A stretch of 64,000 nucleotides of DNA. It comes from Flavobacterium aquatile LMG 4008 = ATCC 11947. Its GTDB lineage: Bacteria > Bacteroidota > Bacteroidia > Flavobacteriales > Flavobacteriaceae. Shown one piece after another: positions 36,404-45,366 of the stretch. Position 1 is the stretch's first letter. Each line of letters starts with the position of its first letter. The DNA lies in contig NZ_JRHH01000004.1 of assembly GCF_000757385.1 (NCBI RefSeq), forward strand, positions 124,001 through 188,000. Direction: 5' to 3'. Under the pieces are notes generated by a model, which did not search any database, had not been told where the DNA came from, and was given only the letters and a program-made list of their open reading frames with translations. The position numbers and the translations under genes are program-made.

Positions 36404-37186
36404 CTACTTCTTTATAGCTTCATCATATTTTTCGCCTACTTTTTTCCAGTTCACTACATCAAAAAAAGCATCAATATATTTCATTCTTTTGTTTTGATAG
36501 CCTAAATAATAAGCGTGTTCCCATACATCAATAGCTAAAATAGGTTTGCCAGAAATAGTTTGACTTGGCATTAAAGGATTGTCTTGATTTGGTGTGCTTG
36601 TAACTTGTAATTTCCCAGCTTTATCAACAACAAGCCAAGCCCAACCTGAACCAAATTGTTTGTTGGCAGCCTCAGAAAATAAAGCTTTAAAAGTGTCAAA
36701 AGATCCAAAATCTCTATTAATTGCTGTTGCTAACGAATCTTTTGGTTTGCCTTCACCTTTTGGAGTTAAAATTTCAAAATATAAGGAATGGTTGTAAAAT
36801 CCGCCAAGATTATTTCTTAGTTCGGCATTACTCATGTCTAACTTTTTGTGAAGTTCTTCAATTGGTAACGAAGCCAAATCGGTTCCAGCTAGCGCTTTAT
36901 TTAAATTATTGGTATACGTCAAGTAATGTCTTGAGTAGTGAATTTCCATTGTCATTGCGTCAATGGTTGGAGCAAAAGCATCGTATTTAAAAGGAAGTTT
37001 TACAACATTAAACGCACCTTCAGAAGCTTTTACGTCTTCTGGATCGCCAATAGTCATTTTTTGTTCTGTAGTTGGTAACGGAACTTCTACAACTTCGGTT
37101 AGTTTCTTTTTTCTACAAGAAGATGTTATTATAATTATAGAAAGCGTCAATACTAGCAAAACGCTTTTTTGATTAAGAACTTTCAT
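36404..37186 (-). CDS. Lipoprotein superoxide dismutase (Fe/Mn family)
   Basis: A 260-residue protein: an Fe/Mn superoxide dismutase preceded by a lipoprotein signal (LVLTLSIIIITSSCRKKK) and a 35-residue linker. Metal ligands are visible in MEIHYSRHYLTY, GGFYNHSLYFE and AIDVWEHAYYLGYQ. The family converts superoxide to peroxide. The lipobox indicates export and anchoring in a membrane, unlike the usual cytoplasmic enzyme. It lies 14 bases after the acyl-CoA-binding gene, so it may be the last gene of the cdsA-psd unit. Confidence 0.9.
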   Translation of the reverse strand: MKVLNQKSVLLVLTLSIIIITSSCRKKKLTEVVEVPLPTTEQKMTIGDPEDVKASEGAFNVVKLPFKYDAFAPTIDAMTMEIHYSRHYLTYTNNLNKALAGTDLASLPIEELHKKLDMSNAELRNNLGGFYNHSLYFEILTPKGEGKPKDSLATAINRDFGSFDTFKALFSEAANKQFGSGWAWLVVDKAGKLQVTSTPNQDNPLMPSQTISGKPILAIDVWEHAYYLGYQNKRMKYIDAFFDVVNWKKVGEKYDEAIKK

Positions 37187-37200
37187 AATTGTATTTAAAT

Positions 37201-37476
37201 TTATTTATTTTTCTTAACTAAATCGGTAATCATTGTAATGTAAGCTTCTTTGGCTTCTTCTATGGAATAATGACTAATTTGCATCCACGCATTCATTTTA
37301 AATGCATTTCTTAAATCATAAACTGGAGAAACCCTTATATCAATTGTACCCATAGTAGATTGTTTGTACAAAGCATAAAGTCGAAGTTGAATATCCTGCG
37401 GCAATTCTGATTGCGACATTGCATTGGCATGTTCAACAGCTTCTTCAAATCGAGTATCTAAATCTTTTTCTTGCAT
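37201..37476 (-). CDS. Acyl-CoA-binding protein
   Basis: A 91-residue single-domain protein with the ACBP pattern: an N-terminal helix (DTRFEEAVEHANAMS), then LRLYALYKQSTMGTIDI, where YALYKQ supplies acyl-CoA contacts. A shortened final part (KMNAWMQISHYSIEEAKEAY) follows. ACBPs buffer long-chain acyl-CoA. It directly follows psd with no spacing, which fits a role in phospholipid metabolism. Length is typical. Confidence 0.87.
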   Translation of the reverse strand: MQEKDLDTRFEEAVEHANAMSQSELPQDIQLRLYALYKQSTMGTIDIRVSPVYDLRNAFKMNAWMQISHYSIEEAKEAYITMITDLVKKNK

Positions 37477-38127
37477 TTATTTGGCTGCAATTATAGTTCT
37501 ATTTCCCACAGCTTTTTGATTCAATTGAACGTTGATTGTAGTTCCAAGAGGAAAATATAGATCAACACGAGAACCAAATTTTATAAATCCGGCATCTTCA
37601 CCTTGGCGAACATGAGTTCCTTCTTCGGCGTAATTTACAATTCGTTTTGCTAAAGCACCAGCAATTTGTCGGTACATAATTTCACCAAAAATTCTATTTT
37701 CAATTACAACAGTAGTTCTTTCGTTTTCTGTACTCGCTTTTGGATGCCAAGCTACAAGGTATTTTCCAGGATGGTATTTGCTGTATTTTACTTTTCCGCT
37801 TGTTGCATAACGCGTTACGTGAACGTTAATTGGTGACATAAAAATAGAAACTTGCAGTCTTTTATCTTTAAAATATTCTGGTTCGAATACTTCTTCGATA
37901 ACAACAACTTTTCCATCAACTGGAGCAATAATAGTATGATCGTTTACTTCTAAATGTCTTTTCGGATTTCTAAAGAATTGTAAAACAGTGATTAAAAGCA
38001 ATAATAAAACTACTTGAAATGTTTTTAAAATCCAGTAGTTGGTGATTACCTGTGGAGATAAAAGTAATAAAACCACAAATAATGTAGTTGAAATTAGGAT
38101 GATTTTTGCGCCTTCTTTATGAAACAT
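37477..38127 (-). CDS. psd: Phosphatidylserine decarboxylase (short form)
   Basis: A 216-residue enzyme making phosphatidylethanolamine. Two hydrophobic helices at the N-terminus are followed by IIAPVDGKVVVIEEVFEPEY, SIFMSPINVHVTRYATSGKV and HPKASTENERTTVVI. The FGSRVDLYFPLG segment has the glycine-serine pair at which the proenzyme cleaves itself to form the pyruvoyl cofactor. This is the short (PSD-B/archaetidylserine-like) class. It overlaps cdsA by 11 bases. Confidence 0.93.
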   Translation of the reverse strand: MFHKEGAKIILISTTLFVVLLLLSPQVITNYWILKTFQVVLLLLLITVLQFFRNPKRHLEVNDHTIIAPVDGKVVVIEEVFEPEYFKDKRLQVSIFMSPINVHVTRYATSGKVKYSKYHPGKYLVAWHPKASTENERTTVVIENRIFGEIMYRQIAGALAKRIVNYAEEGTHVRQGEDAGFIKFGSRVDLYFPLGTTINVQLNQKAVGNRTIIAAK

Positions 38128-39007
38128 AATTTAAAATTTGATAAAATAAAAATACAAATGGTGCTACAAATATAACACTATCTAATCGATCTAAGATGCC
38201 TCCATGACCTGGCATTATTTTTCCGCTGTCTTTTACTTCAGCTATTCGTTTGAATTTAGATTCAATTAAATCACCAATAGTTCCCATAATCCCAACAAGA
38301 AGTGCGATTGTGATCCAAATTAATATTGATTTTTGACTAAATTCTGGACTTGCTCCAATGTAATATTTTGATATTAAAACCCCTGCAAAAACTGCAAAAA
38401 CAACGCCTCCAAGAAATCCTTCGATGGTTTTTTTAGGTGAAATACGTTCGAATAATTTATTTTTACCAATTGATTTTCCAACTAAATAAGCAAAAGTGTC
38501 ATTTGTCCAAACTAAGATAAATAATCCGATAATAATTTTAGGATTATAATCATTTATTCCGAATGAAATTTTGGTAATGAATATAAAAGGTAAAATAATG
38601 TAACCTATTAAATACAAGTATTTTGATGAAGTACTTATTTTTTGCACATTATCATAAAACAAAAACAAAATACATTTAATTGAAGTAACTAATGTGATTA
38701 CTAGAAGCACTAAATTTAGTGTGTTCGTGTTTATATTTATTTCATAACTTCCATTAAAATTGGTATTTAATGTAGTAATAGTTTCTTTTCTATAATGACT
38801 TATTAATGTAATGGATAGATAAAAAAGAAGTGCGAAAAGAATAGGAAAAACTTTTTTAATTTGAATTAGTGCGCAAAATTCATAAACAGCAATGATTAGG
38901 AAAATCCCAAACAAAATAAAAAAACTTTCTTTAGAAAATAGGATGGAAGCTAGTAATAAAATGATGTATACTGCTCCAGAAATACCTCGTTTTAGAGTTT
39001 CATTCAT
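38117..39007 (-). CDS. cdsA: Phosphatidate cytidylyltransferase
   Basis: A 296-residue membrane protein with about eight helices and the CDP-alcohol signature near the C-terminus (KRIAEVKDSGKIMPGHGG then DRLDS). It has the earlier SPKKTIEGFLGG motif. It forms CDP-diacylglycerol, the precursor of phosphatidylserine and other phospholipids. It is immediately upstream of psd, placing two steps of one pathway together, and two bases after the LUD gene. Confidence 0.93.
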   Translation of the reverse strand: MNETLKRGISGAVYIILLLASILFSKESFFILFGIFLIIAVYEFCALIQIKKVFPILFALLFYLSITLISHYRKETITTLNTNFNGSYEININTNTLNLVLLVITLVTSIKCILFLFYDNVQKISTSSKYLYLIGYIILPFIFITKISFGINDYNPKIIIGLFILVWTNDTFAYLVGKSIGKNKLFERISPKKTIEGFLGGVVFAVFAGVLISKYYIGASPEFSQKSILIWITIALLVGIMGTIGDLIESKFKRIAEVKDSGKIMPGHGGILDRLDSVIFVAPFVFLFYQILNYVS

Positions 39008-39009
39008 GT

Positions 39010-39609
39010 TTACAAATCTTCTAATAGAAGCAAATAAAGATTTTTAGCACAACTTCCGTAGGTCAAGAAATCTTCATCTTGCACCTTTTCAAAATATTTT
39101 ATGGTGGTAATATTAGTTGGGTAATCTTTGTCGTATTTTTTCTTTATCACACGAAGTCCATCACTTTTAGATTCAAGAATCTGACTTGTAGTGGCAAGAA
39201 TTACAATATTATCTGGAAGTTCGTTTGGTTTCTTTTGTTTAATTTGATTGGATGAAAATAAGACAGAACCTTCGTCTGCAATTAAATTTTCGCAACCAGC
39301 CAAGAAAAAATTGGGTTGACTTGGATTAGTAAAGTTTAATTTATTTTCTTCTAATAAGCTAAATAATTTGGTATCATAACATAAAGCATCACCTTCAAAC
39401 CAATCATTTTCTTCGAGTATATTTTCGAATTGTTCCTTAACTTCTGATAGATCTTCGCAATAAATAAACTTACCTCCATTTTTTTTAAAATTGAACGTAA
39501 ATAATTCATCAACAGGTAAATTTACAGCTTTGGGAGTGTTATATTCGCTTTGGTTTCCTTCATCGGATGCATCATTGCTTGAACCAAAAAATTTTCTGAA
39601 AAGACTCAT
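39010..39609 (-). CDS. LUD-domain (LutC/YkgG-like) protein
   Basis: A 199-residue protein whose second half matches the LUD domain (FFLAGCENLIADEGSVLFSS and LPDNIVILATTSQIL), the fold of the LutC subunit of lactate utilisation complexes. No LutA or LutB partners are nearby, so lactate oxidation is not supported by context. The ATG at 39609 (MSLFRKFFGSS) is preferred over an upstream start at 39639. In flavobacteria it commonly lies between ftsH and cdsA, as here. Confidence 0.8.
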   Translation of the reverse strand: MSLFRKFFGSSNDASDEGNQSEYNTPKAVNLPVDELFTFNFKKNGGKFIYCEDLSEVKEQFENILEENDWFEGDALCYDTKLFSLLEENKLNFTNPSQPNFFLAGCENLIADEGSVLFSSNQIKQKKPNELPDNIVILATTSQILESKSDGLRVIKKKYDKDYPTNITTIKYFEKVQDEDFLTYGSCAKNLYLLLLEDL

Positions 39610-39660
39610 ATTAGTATAATAGAATTGGTATTTTATCACTTGAAAACCTTCAAAGATAAA

Positions 39661-39699
39661 AAAATCTTAATTCAAAAGCATTTTTTGAATTAAGATTTT
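39661..39699 (-). terminator. Hairpin downstream of ftsH
   Basis: A perfect 17-base stem (AAAATCTTAATTCAAAA with its complement) and a short loop lie 24 bases beyond the ftsH stop. It may end or attenuate transcription into the LUD-cdsA-psd genes, which start 50 bases later. Confidence 0.65.
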
Positions 39700-39722
39700 T
39701 AATATTTTATTTTAAGAACTAT

Positions 39723-41651
39723 TTAAGCTAAAACTTCTAGCGTTTCTTCGGTGTCGTTTCCGAAAGGTCTTTTTCCAAAAATAGTTTCTAAATCGTCTTT
39801 AAAAATAACTTCTTTTTCTATTAGAATATCCGCAAGTTGCATTAACTTATCTTGGTTATCTCTTAAAATTTGAATAGCTCTTTGGTATTGGCCTTCAATT
39901 AAAATAGAAATTTCTTTATCGATAGTAATTGCTGTATCTTCTGAATAAGGTTTGCTAAAATTATATTCACTTTGACCTGAAGAATCATAATAAGTAATAT
40001 TACCTAATTTTTCATTCAAACCATAGATGGTAACCATTGCACGAGCTTGTTTAGTAACTTTTTCTAGGTCGGATAATGCACCAGTTGAAATTGTGTCAAA
40101 AACTACTTTTTCTGCAGCACGTCCGCCCATTGTAGCACACATTTCGTCAAGCATTTGATCTGGACGCACAATTAAGCGTTCTTCAGGCAAGTACCAAGCA
40201 GCACCAAGACTTTGACCTCTTGGAACAATTGTTACTTTAATAAGTGGCGCAGCGTGTTCTAGCATCCAACTTACTGTTGCATGACCAGCTTCATGAACTG
40301 CAATCGCTCGTTTTTCTGCTGGAGTTACAATTTTATTTTTCTTTTCTAATCCGCCTACAATTCTGTCAACAGCATCAAGGAAATCTTGTTTATCAACCGC
40401 AGTTTTATTATTACGTGCAGCAATTAAAGCCGCTTCATTACAAACGTTTGCAATATCAGCACCGGAAAAACCTGGAGTTTGTTTTGCAAGAAAATCAGTA
40501 TCTAAACCATCAACTTTTTTTAACGGAGCTAAATGCACTTCGAAGATTTCTTTTCTTTCTCTGATGTCTGGTAAATCAACATAAATTTGTCTATCAAAAC
40601 GACCTGCACGCATTAAGGCTTTGTCAAGAACATCGGCTCTATTGGTTGCAGCAAGAACAATTACGTGTGTATTTGTACCAAAACCATCCATTTCTGTAAG
40701 TAGTTGATTTAAAGTGTTTTCACGTTCGTCATTTCCACCAGACATATTGTTTTTTCCTCTTGCACGACCAACAGCATCAATTTCATCAATGAAGATAATG
40801 GCTGGAGATTTTTCTTTTGCTTGTTTGAATAAATCTCTAACACGAGATGCACCAACACCAACAAACATTTCAACAAAATCAGATCCTGAAAGTGAGAAAA
40901 ACGGAACTTTTGCTTCACCTGCAACAGCTTTTGCTAATAATGTTTTTCCTGTTCCTGGAGGTCCAACTAATAATGCACCTTTTGGTATTTTTCCACCAAG
41001 AACGGTATATTTTTCTGGATTTCTAAGGAATTCAACAATTTCTTGTACTTCTTCTTTTGCACCTTCTAATCCGGCAACATCTTTAAAAGTAGTTTTAACT
41101 TCCGATTTTTCATCGAATAATTTAGCTCTAGATTTTCCGATGTTGAAGATTTGACCTCCGCCACCGCCAGCGCCACCGCCAGACATTCTTCTCATAATGA
41201 ATATCCAAACGCCGATGATTAAAATTATCGGAAGAAAATTCATTAAAATTCCGGTCCAATCACCTTGAATTTTGAAATCGTATTCTTTTAGCTTATTTTC
41301 ATTTTTTGCTTTAATAAGTTTATTTTCAAAGTTTTGAGCATCAGCAATTTCAAATGTATAATGCGGTCCTTTATTAGGGTTTCCAAATACATCTTTAGAA
41401 ATCTTTTTGTTTGCCTTGTCTTTTAAAGCAGCGGCTGTTAGGAACGCTTCACCATCTGATTTATTGAAAACATTTACTTTTTCTATTTGACCTTTGTTTA
41501 AAAGTTCGTCAAATTTAGAGGATGTAATTTTTGTTGGATCTTGAATACTAGAACCGTTCATCATGTTTAAAACAATAAACATTAGAATAATTCCTCCAGT
41601 AATCCACCATGGGCTAAATTTGAAACCGTTTGGTTTTTTGTTTTCTGACAT
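39723..41651 (-). CDS. ftsH: ATP-dependent zinc metalloprotease FtsH
   Basis: A 642-residue membrane AAA protease. It has two membrane helices (residues about 14-32 and 130-152) around a periplasmic domain. The AAA module has Walker A GPPGTGKT, Walker [12 protein letters not shown] and the second region of homology ([20 protein letters not shown]). The M41 protease domain has the zinc site HEAGH. A glycine-rich stretch ([14 protein letters not shown]) follows the second helix. It degrades misfolded or regulated membrane proteins such as LpxC. It is transcribed after rsfS with a 15-base gap. Confidence 0.97.
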   Translation of the reverse strand: MSENKKPNGFKFSPWWITGGIILMFIVLNMMNGSSIQDPTKITSSKFDELLNKGQIEKVNVFNKSDGEAFLTAAALKDKANKKISKDVFGNPNKGPHYTFEIADAQNFENKLIKAKNENKLKEYDFKIQGDWTGILMNFLPIILIIGVWIFIMRRMSGGGAGGGGGQIFNIGKSRAKLFDEKSEVKTTFKDVAGLEGAKEEVQEIVEFLRNPEKYTVLGGKIPKGALLVGPPGTGKTLLAKAVAGEAKVPFFSLSGSDFVEMFVGVGASRVRDLFKQAKEKSPAIIFIDEIDAVGRARGKNNMSGGNDERENTLNQLLTEMDGFGTNTHVIVLAATNRADVLDKALMRAGRFDRQIYVDLPDIRERKEIFEVHLAPLKKVDGLDTDFLAKQTPGFSGADIANVCNEAALIAARNNKTAVDKQDFLDAVDRIVGGLEKKNKIVTPAEKRAIAVHEAGHATVSWMLEHAAPLIKVTIVPRGQSLGAAWYLPEERLIVRPDQMLDEMCATMGGRAAEKVVFDTISTGALSDLEKVTKQARAMVTIYGLNEKLGNITYYDSSGQSEYNFSKPYSEDTAITIDKEISILIEGQYQRAIQILRDNQDKLMQLADILIEKEVIFKDDLETIFGKRPFGNDTEETLEVLA

Positions 41652-41666
41652 TATTTTATAGTGCTT

Positions 41667-42038
41667 TTAGTATTTGTTTTCTAAAGTTGTAATTTTGGCA
41701 TCACCCCAAAGTCCTTCGATGTTGTAGTAATCGCGAATTTCTTTTTGAAAAACGTGAACAACTATGCTCACATAATCCATTAAAACCCATTCTGCGTTGT
41801 CTGTACCTTCAACATGCCATGGTTTGTCTTTAAGTTCTTTGGAAACTAATTTTTGAACCGAGTTAACAATTGCATTTACTTGTGTGTTTGATGTTCCGTT
41901 GCAGATTACAAAATAATCACAAACGGCTGTATCTATTGCTCTTAAGTCTAAGATGTCAATGTCATTTCCTTTTACTTCTTCTATTCCTTTAATGATGTTT
42001 GTTAATAGAACATCAGTACTAACTGTATTTTTCGCCAT
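41667..42038 (-). CDS. rsfS: Ribosomal silencing factor RsfS
   Basis: A 123-residue protein of the RsfS/Iojap family that binds ribosomal protein uL14 and blocks subunit joining in starved cells. It has ILDLRAIDTAVCDYFVICNG, KDKPWHVEGTDNAEWVLMDY and VVHVFQKEIRDYYNIEGLWG. Length is typical. It is the first gene of the ftsH unit and diverges from birA. Confidence 0.95.
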   Translation of the reverse strand: MAKNTVSTDVLLTNIIKGIEEVKGNDIDILDLRAIDTAVCDYFVICNGTSNTQVNAIVNSVQKLVSKELKDKPWHVEGTDNAEWVLMDYVSIVVHVFQKEIRDYYNIEGLWGDAKITTLENKY

Positions 42039-42058
42039 TTAAATTTTTATATAATTTG

Positions 42059-42066
42059 CAAAGGTA
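42059..42066 (-). promoter_or_regulatory. Promoter -7 box of rsfS-ftsH
   Basis: On the minus strand this reads TACCTTTG, 20 bases before the rsfS ATG. An upstream TTTG box is not evident. Confidence 0.45.
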
Positions 42067-42133
42067 TCAATTTTTGTCATTATTTTTGATGCTTAACATA
42101 AGTTTAAATAGTGTTTTATCAAAAATAAGTACA

Positions 42134-42865
42134 ATGAAGTTAATCAAACTCAATGCCATAGATTCTACTAATGACTTTTTGAAAGATATGTCACGCAATG
42201 AGGTTGTAGAAAACTTTACAACGGTTGTTGCTGAAAGCCAGACAAAAGGTAAGGGACAAATGGGCTCTATTTGGAATTCTGAGCAAGGTAAGAATATAAT
42301 AATGAGTACTTTGGTTAATGATGTGTTGAAAGATGCTAGTGATATTTTCCATCTTAACGTTGCTATTTCTTTAGCTGTAATTGAGGTTTTACAAGATTTA
42401 AATATTCCGAAATTAAGTGTAAAATGGCCGAACGACATTATGTCAGATACTAAGAAATTGGCTGGAATTTTAATTGAAAATAGCTTTAAATCTGACAACA
42501 GAATTGAATCGATTGTTGGAATTGGCCTAAATGTAAATCAGAAGGACTTTATTCTGTTACCAAAAGCAACATCATTGTCAATTGTGATGAAAAAAGAATA
42601 TGATTTAGACGATTTATTAAACAAAATTGTATTTCAAATACGTAAAAATTGTGCACTAATTGTTTCTGGTCAATCGGAATTATTATGGAAAGAATACCAC
42701 CAAAAAATGTTTAAAATAGGAATTCCTGTTGCATTTGAAGATGTAAATCACAATCAATTTATGGGAATAATTCAGAAAGTGACCGACGAAGGAAAGCTTC
42801 AAATTATTGTTGAAGATGATTCAATTAAAACATTTGGGATTAAAGAAATAACAATGTTATACTAA
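42134..42865 (+). CDS. birA: Biotin--[acetyl-CoA-carboxylase] ligase
   Basis: A 243-residue biotin protein ligase without a DNA-binding domain. The catalytic core has LNAIDSTNDFLKDMS, the biotin loop ESQTKGKGQMGSIWNS (a variant of GRGRRGR) and VKWPNDIMSDTKKLAGIL, where the lysine contacts biotinyl-AMP. The ATG at 42134 is chosen because it gives the family start; longer frames extend into the rsfS promoter. It acts on the biotin carboxyl carrier protein. It is not expected to act as a repressor. Confidence 0.93.
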   Translation: MKLIKLNAIDSTNDFLKDMSRNEVVENFTTVVAESQTKGKGQMGSIWNSEQGKNIIMSTLVNDVLKDASDIFHLNVAISLAVIEVLQDLNIPKLSVKWPNDIMSDTKKLAGILIENSFKSDNRIESIVGIGLNVNQKDFILLPKATSLSIVMKKEYDLDDLLNKIVFQIRKNCALIVSGQSELLWKEYHQKMFKIGIPVAFEDVNHNQFMGIIQKVTDEGKLQIIVEDDSIKTFGIKEITMLY

Positions 42866-42867
42866 AC

Positions 42868-42897
42868 AAAAAAGCTCCGTCGAAACAGAGCTTTTAA
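42868..42897. terminator. Bidirectional terminator between birA and endonuclease I
   Basis: A stem AAAAGCTC with GAGCTTTT, extended by CCGT/ACAG with a wobble pair, separates two convergent genes 37 bases apart. Confidence 0.7.
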
Positions 42898-42902
42898 ATG
42901 TA

Positions 42903-44042
42903 TTAGTTTATGATAACTTTTTTAGTTGTCGATTGATTATCAGTGGATAATCGTAAGAAATAAAATCCTTTTGGTAAATTATCTAATGTATAGAAATTGT
43001 TGCTGAATTCTGGATTTTTAACTTCTTTAATTAATTGTCCGCTGATAGAAAATAACTGAATATCTTTTATTTCTACAGAGCTTTGAATATTAATTTTATT
43101 TTCGTTTGACGGATTTGGATAAACAGATACGTTATCTAATGAAGCAAATGTTTCGTTAGCCAAAGCATTTACTGTCGCGCATTGCGTTGTCCAAATTGAG
43201 CATACATATTCAGGATGATCGATATAAGGATTTCTATTTCCTTGATACAAATATATAGCATTGTTTTGAGCTATTTCTTTAGCAGAAACTGGATCTTCAA
43301 TGTGCCATTTGATTAGTAATAAAATGAATCCATCACTAAAAACTTTACCTGTAGATCCATCAAACATATTTTTGGCTTGGCAAGTTGCGCTATTTGCTGT
43401 TGTATAAAAATTATCCATAAAATCTTCATAACGTGTTGCAAAATAGAAGTAAGCTCTAGCAACATCACCCTTGAATTCATCTATAGGTTCAAAAACAGTT
43501 CCTGAAAAAGAGGAAAATGAATTTATTGTGTTTGGACCTCTTTTTGATCCATTTGATGATAAGTAAGTTCCTGAAGCGACATCTCCAAAAGGCAAATTAT
43601 TTCTATCACCATTGACTTTTCCATCAGACGGAACTACGTGAAAGGGATCATTCTTCATTGGATCTACTTGAAAATTATCAAAGTAGGACTGAGGAACCAA
43701 GTGTTCTCTATTATAACAATCACCTTCTGAATTGTAATTTCCGCATTGATTTGATGTGGAAGTATATTCATAAGCATCAGTTCCAGTAGGATTTTCTGAA
43801 TACATGTCCAATAAAGATCCATTATTTTCATAATAATTATCTCTAAAGGCCGATTGTGTGTACAAAGTCCAAAGTTGACCATATCCTTGATCATTGTGAC
43901 CCGTTGTGATTCTTGTTTTTAATTGTGTTTTTAAAGTATAACCAGTTCCAGTTGCAGTATTGTAATATCCAGTTGGAATTTGACCGAAACAAATAGTAAC
44001 TATAAAAAGTGATAAAAGAGTAGTAATTTTTTTCATATTCAT
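42903..44042 (-). CDS. Secreted endonuclease I family nuclease with T9SS tail
   Basis: A 379-residue protein with a signal peptide (ITTLLSLFIVTICFGQ) and an endonuclease I domain. The domain holds the catalytic stretch CYNREHLVPQSYF and NDPFHVVPSDGKVNGDRNN. Its tail (VSVYPNPSNENKINIQSS to KGFYFLRLSTDNQSTTKKV) is a type A sorting domain for the type IX secretion system. It is thus expected to be delivered to the surface or medium, probably to digest environmental nucleic acid. Its ATG overlaps the methyltransferase stop by one base. Confidence 0.9.
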   Translation of the reverse strand: MNMKKITTLLSLFIVTICFGQIPTGYYNTATGTGYTLKTQLKTRITTGHNDQGYGQLWTLYTQSAFRDNYYENNGSLLDMYSENPTGTDAYEYTSTSNQCGNYNSEGDCYNREHLVPQSYFDNFQVDPMKNDPFHVVPSDGKVNGDRNNLPFGDVASGTYLSSNGSKRGPNTINSFSSFSGTVFEPIDEFKGDVARAYFYFATRYEDFMDNFYTTANSATCQAKNMFDGSTGKVFSDGFILLLIKWHIEDPVSAKEIAQNNAIYLYQGNRNPYIDHPEYVCSIWTTQCATVNALANETFASLDNVSVYPNPSNENKINIQSSVEIKDIQLFSISGQLIKEVKNPEFSNNFYTLDNLPKGFYFLRLSTDNQSTTKKVIIN

Positions 44043-45256
44043 TATATTTTTCTTTCTAATAAAGCCATGTAAAATCCATCATAACCTGATTCTGATGCAA
44101 GTACTTTAGTATCTTTGACAAAGGTAAAACTTTTTCCTATCTCAGTTGTTAAGAAACGCTTAATTTGTTCCTGATTTTCAGATGGTAAGACCGAACAAGT
44201 TGCGTAAACCAATTTTCCTCCAGGTTTCACAATTTTAGAATAATTTTCTAAAACTTCGGCTTGCACTTTTTTGATATTATCAATAAACTCAGGTTGCAAT
44301 TTCCATTTTGCATCGGGGTTTCTTTTTAAAACTCCCAATCCGCTGCATGGTGCGTCAATTAGAACTCTATCGGCTTTTTCGTGTAATTTTTTAATCACTT
44401 TTGTAGTGTCAATTATACGGTATTCTATATTAAAAGCGCCATTACGTTTTGCTCTTAGTTTTAATTGCTTTAATTTACTTTCATATAAATCCATTGCAAT
44501 TAATTGGCCTTTGTTTTCCATTATAGATGCCATATGAAGTGTTTTTCCACCTGCGCCAGCGCAAGTATCAACAACTCTCATTCCGGGTTGAACATCTAGA
44601 AAACGAGCTACTAATTGTGATGAAGCATCTTGAACTTCAAAAAAACCTTGCTTGAATGCATCAGTTAAAAAGACATTTGCTCTTTCTGTAAGCACTAAAG
44701 CGTCGTTGTTATCTTTTATGTATTCGGTTTCAATATTTAAATCCATTAGCAAAGCACGTAATTTTTCTTTGGTAGTTTTTAAAGTATTTACCCTTAAAAT
44801 TACTTTTGCTTGTTGATTTTGAGCCGCAATTTCTTTGGTCCAAAGTGCTTCTCCAAGTTCTTTTACGCCAAGTTCATCCATCCAATCTGGGATAGATTCA
44901 CGCATTTTTCTGACTTTGGATAATTCATCAAATTTACCTTTTATTTTGCGTTCTGGAGTTCCATCAAGTTGTCTCCAATCTGGAATTGGATAACCACGTA
45001 ATACGGCCCAAACCGCAAACATTCGCCATAAATCTTCACGATTATAAGGTTCTTTTACTTCGGCAATTTCTGAGTATAATCGTTTCCAACGAACAACTTC
45101 GTAGATGGTTTCGGCAACAAATTTTCTGTCGGAACTTCCCCAACGCTTGTCCTTTTTTAGAGCTCTTGCGACAACTTTATCGGCGTATTCACCTTCGTTA
45201 AAAATTGCATTCAAAGAATCTATTGTAGTGTAAACTAAATTTCTATGTAATCTCAT
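44042..45256 (-). CDS. RsmB/NOP-family rRNA m5C methyltransferase
   Basis: A 404-residue SAM-dependent enzyme. The N-terminal NusB-like helices are followed by a Rossmann methyltransferase with motif I VVDTCAGAGGKTLHMAS, the catalytic cysteine in LIDAPCSGLGVLKRNPD and the second cysteine in LVYATCSVLPSENQEQ. The paired cysteines are diagnostic for RNA 5-methylcytosine transfer. It resembles RsmB, but the exact rRNA position is not proven. It is followed directly by the endonuclease gene. Confidence 0.92.
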   Translation of the reverse strand: MRLHRNLVYTTIDSLNAIFNEGEYADKVVARALKKDKRWGSSDRKFVAETIYEVVRWKRLYSEIAEVKEPYNREDLWRMFAVWAVLRGYPIPDWRQLDGTPERKIKGKFDELSKVRKMRESIPDWMDELGVKELGEALWTKEIAAQNQQAKVILRVNTLKTTKEKLRALLMDLNIETEYIKDNNDALVLTERANVFLTDAFKQGFFEVQDASSQLVARFLDVQPGMRVVDTCAGAGGKTLHMASIMENKGQLIAMDLYESKLKQLKLRAKRNGAFNIEYRIIDTTKVIKKLHEKADRVLIDAPCSGLGVLKRNPDAKWKLQPEFIDNIKKVQAEVLENYSKIVKPGGKLVYATCSVLPSENQEQIKRFLTTEIGKSFTFVKDTKVLASESGYDGFYMALLERKI

Positions 45257-45274
45257 TGTTTTTTAATCAGCGTG

Positions 45275-45282
45275 CAAAGGTA
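45275..45282 (-). promoter_or_regulatory. Promoter -7 box of the RsmB-type methyltransferase
   Basis: On the minus strand this reads TACCTTTG, 18 bases before the ATG at 45256. It lies just downstream of the kup terminator. Confidence 0.45.
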
Positions 45283-45302
45283 TTGCTTTTTAATAGAAAG
45301 AA

Positions 45303-45344
45303 AAAAGTATTCTTTAAAACCTTCTGATTTTAAAGAATACTTTT
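45303..45344 (-). terminator. Terminator of kup
   Basis: A perfect 17-base stem (AAAAGTATTCTTTAAAA with its complement) with an eight-base loop lies 22 bases beyond the kup stop, between it and the promoter of the next gene. Confidence 0.75.
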
Positions 45345-45366
45345 ATGAATTTTCTGTAACTAATTA

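Noticed and set aside
40714..41154. Plus-strand frame of 146 codons
   Set aside because: It is the reverse shadow of the highly conserved ftsH AAA domain.
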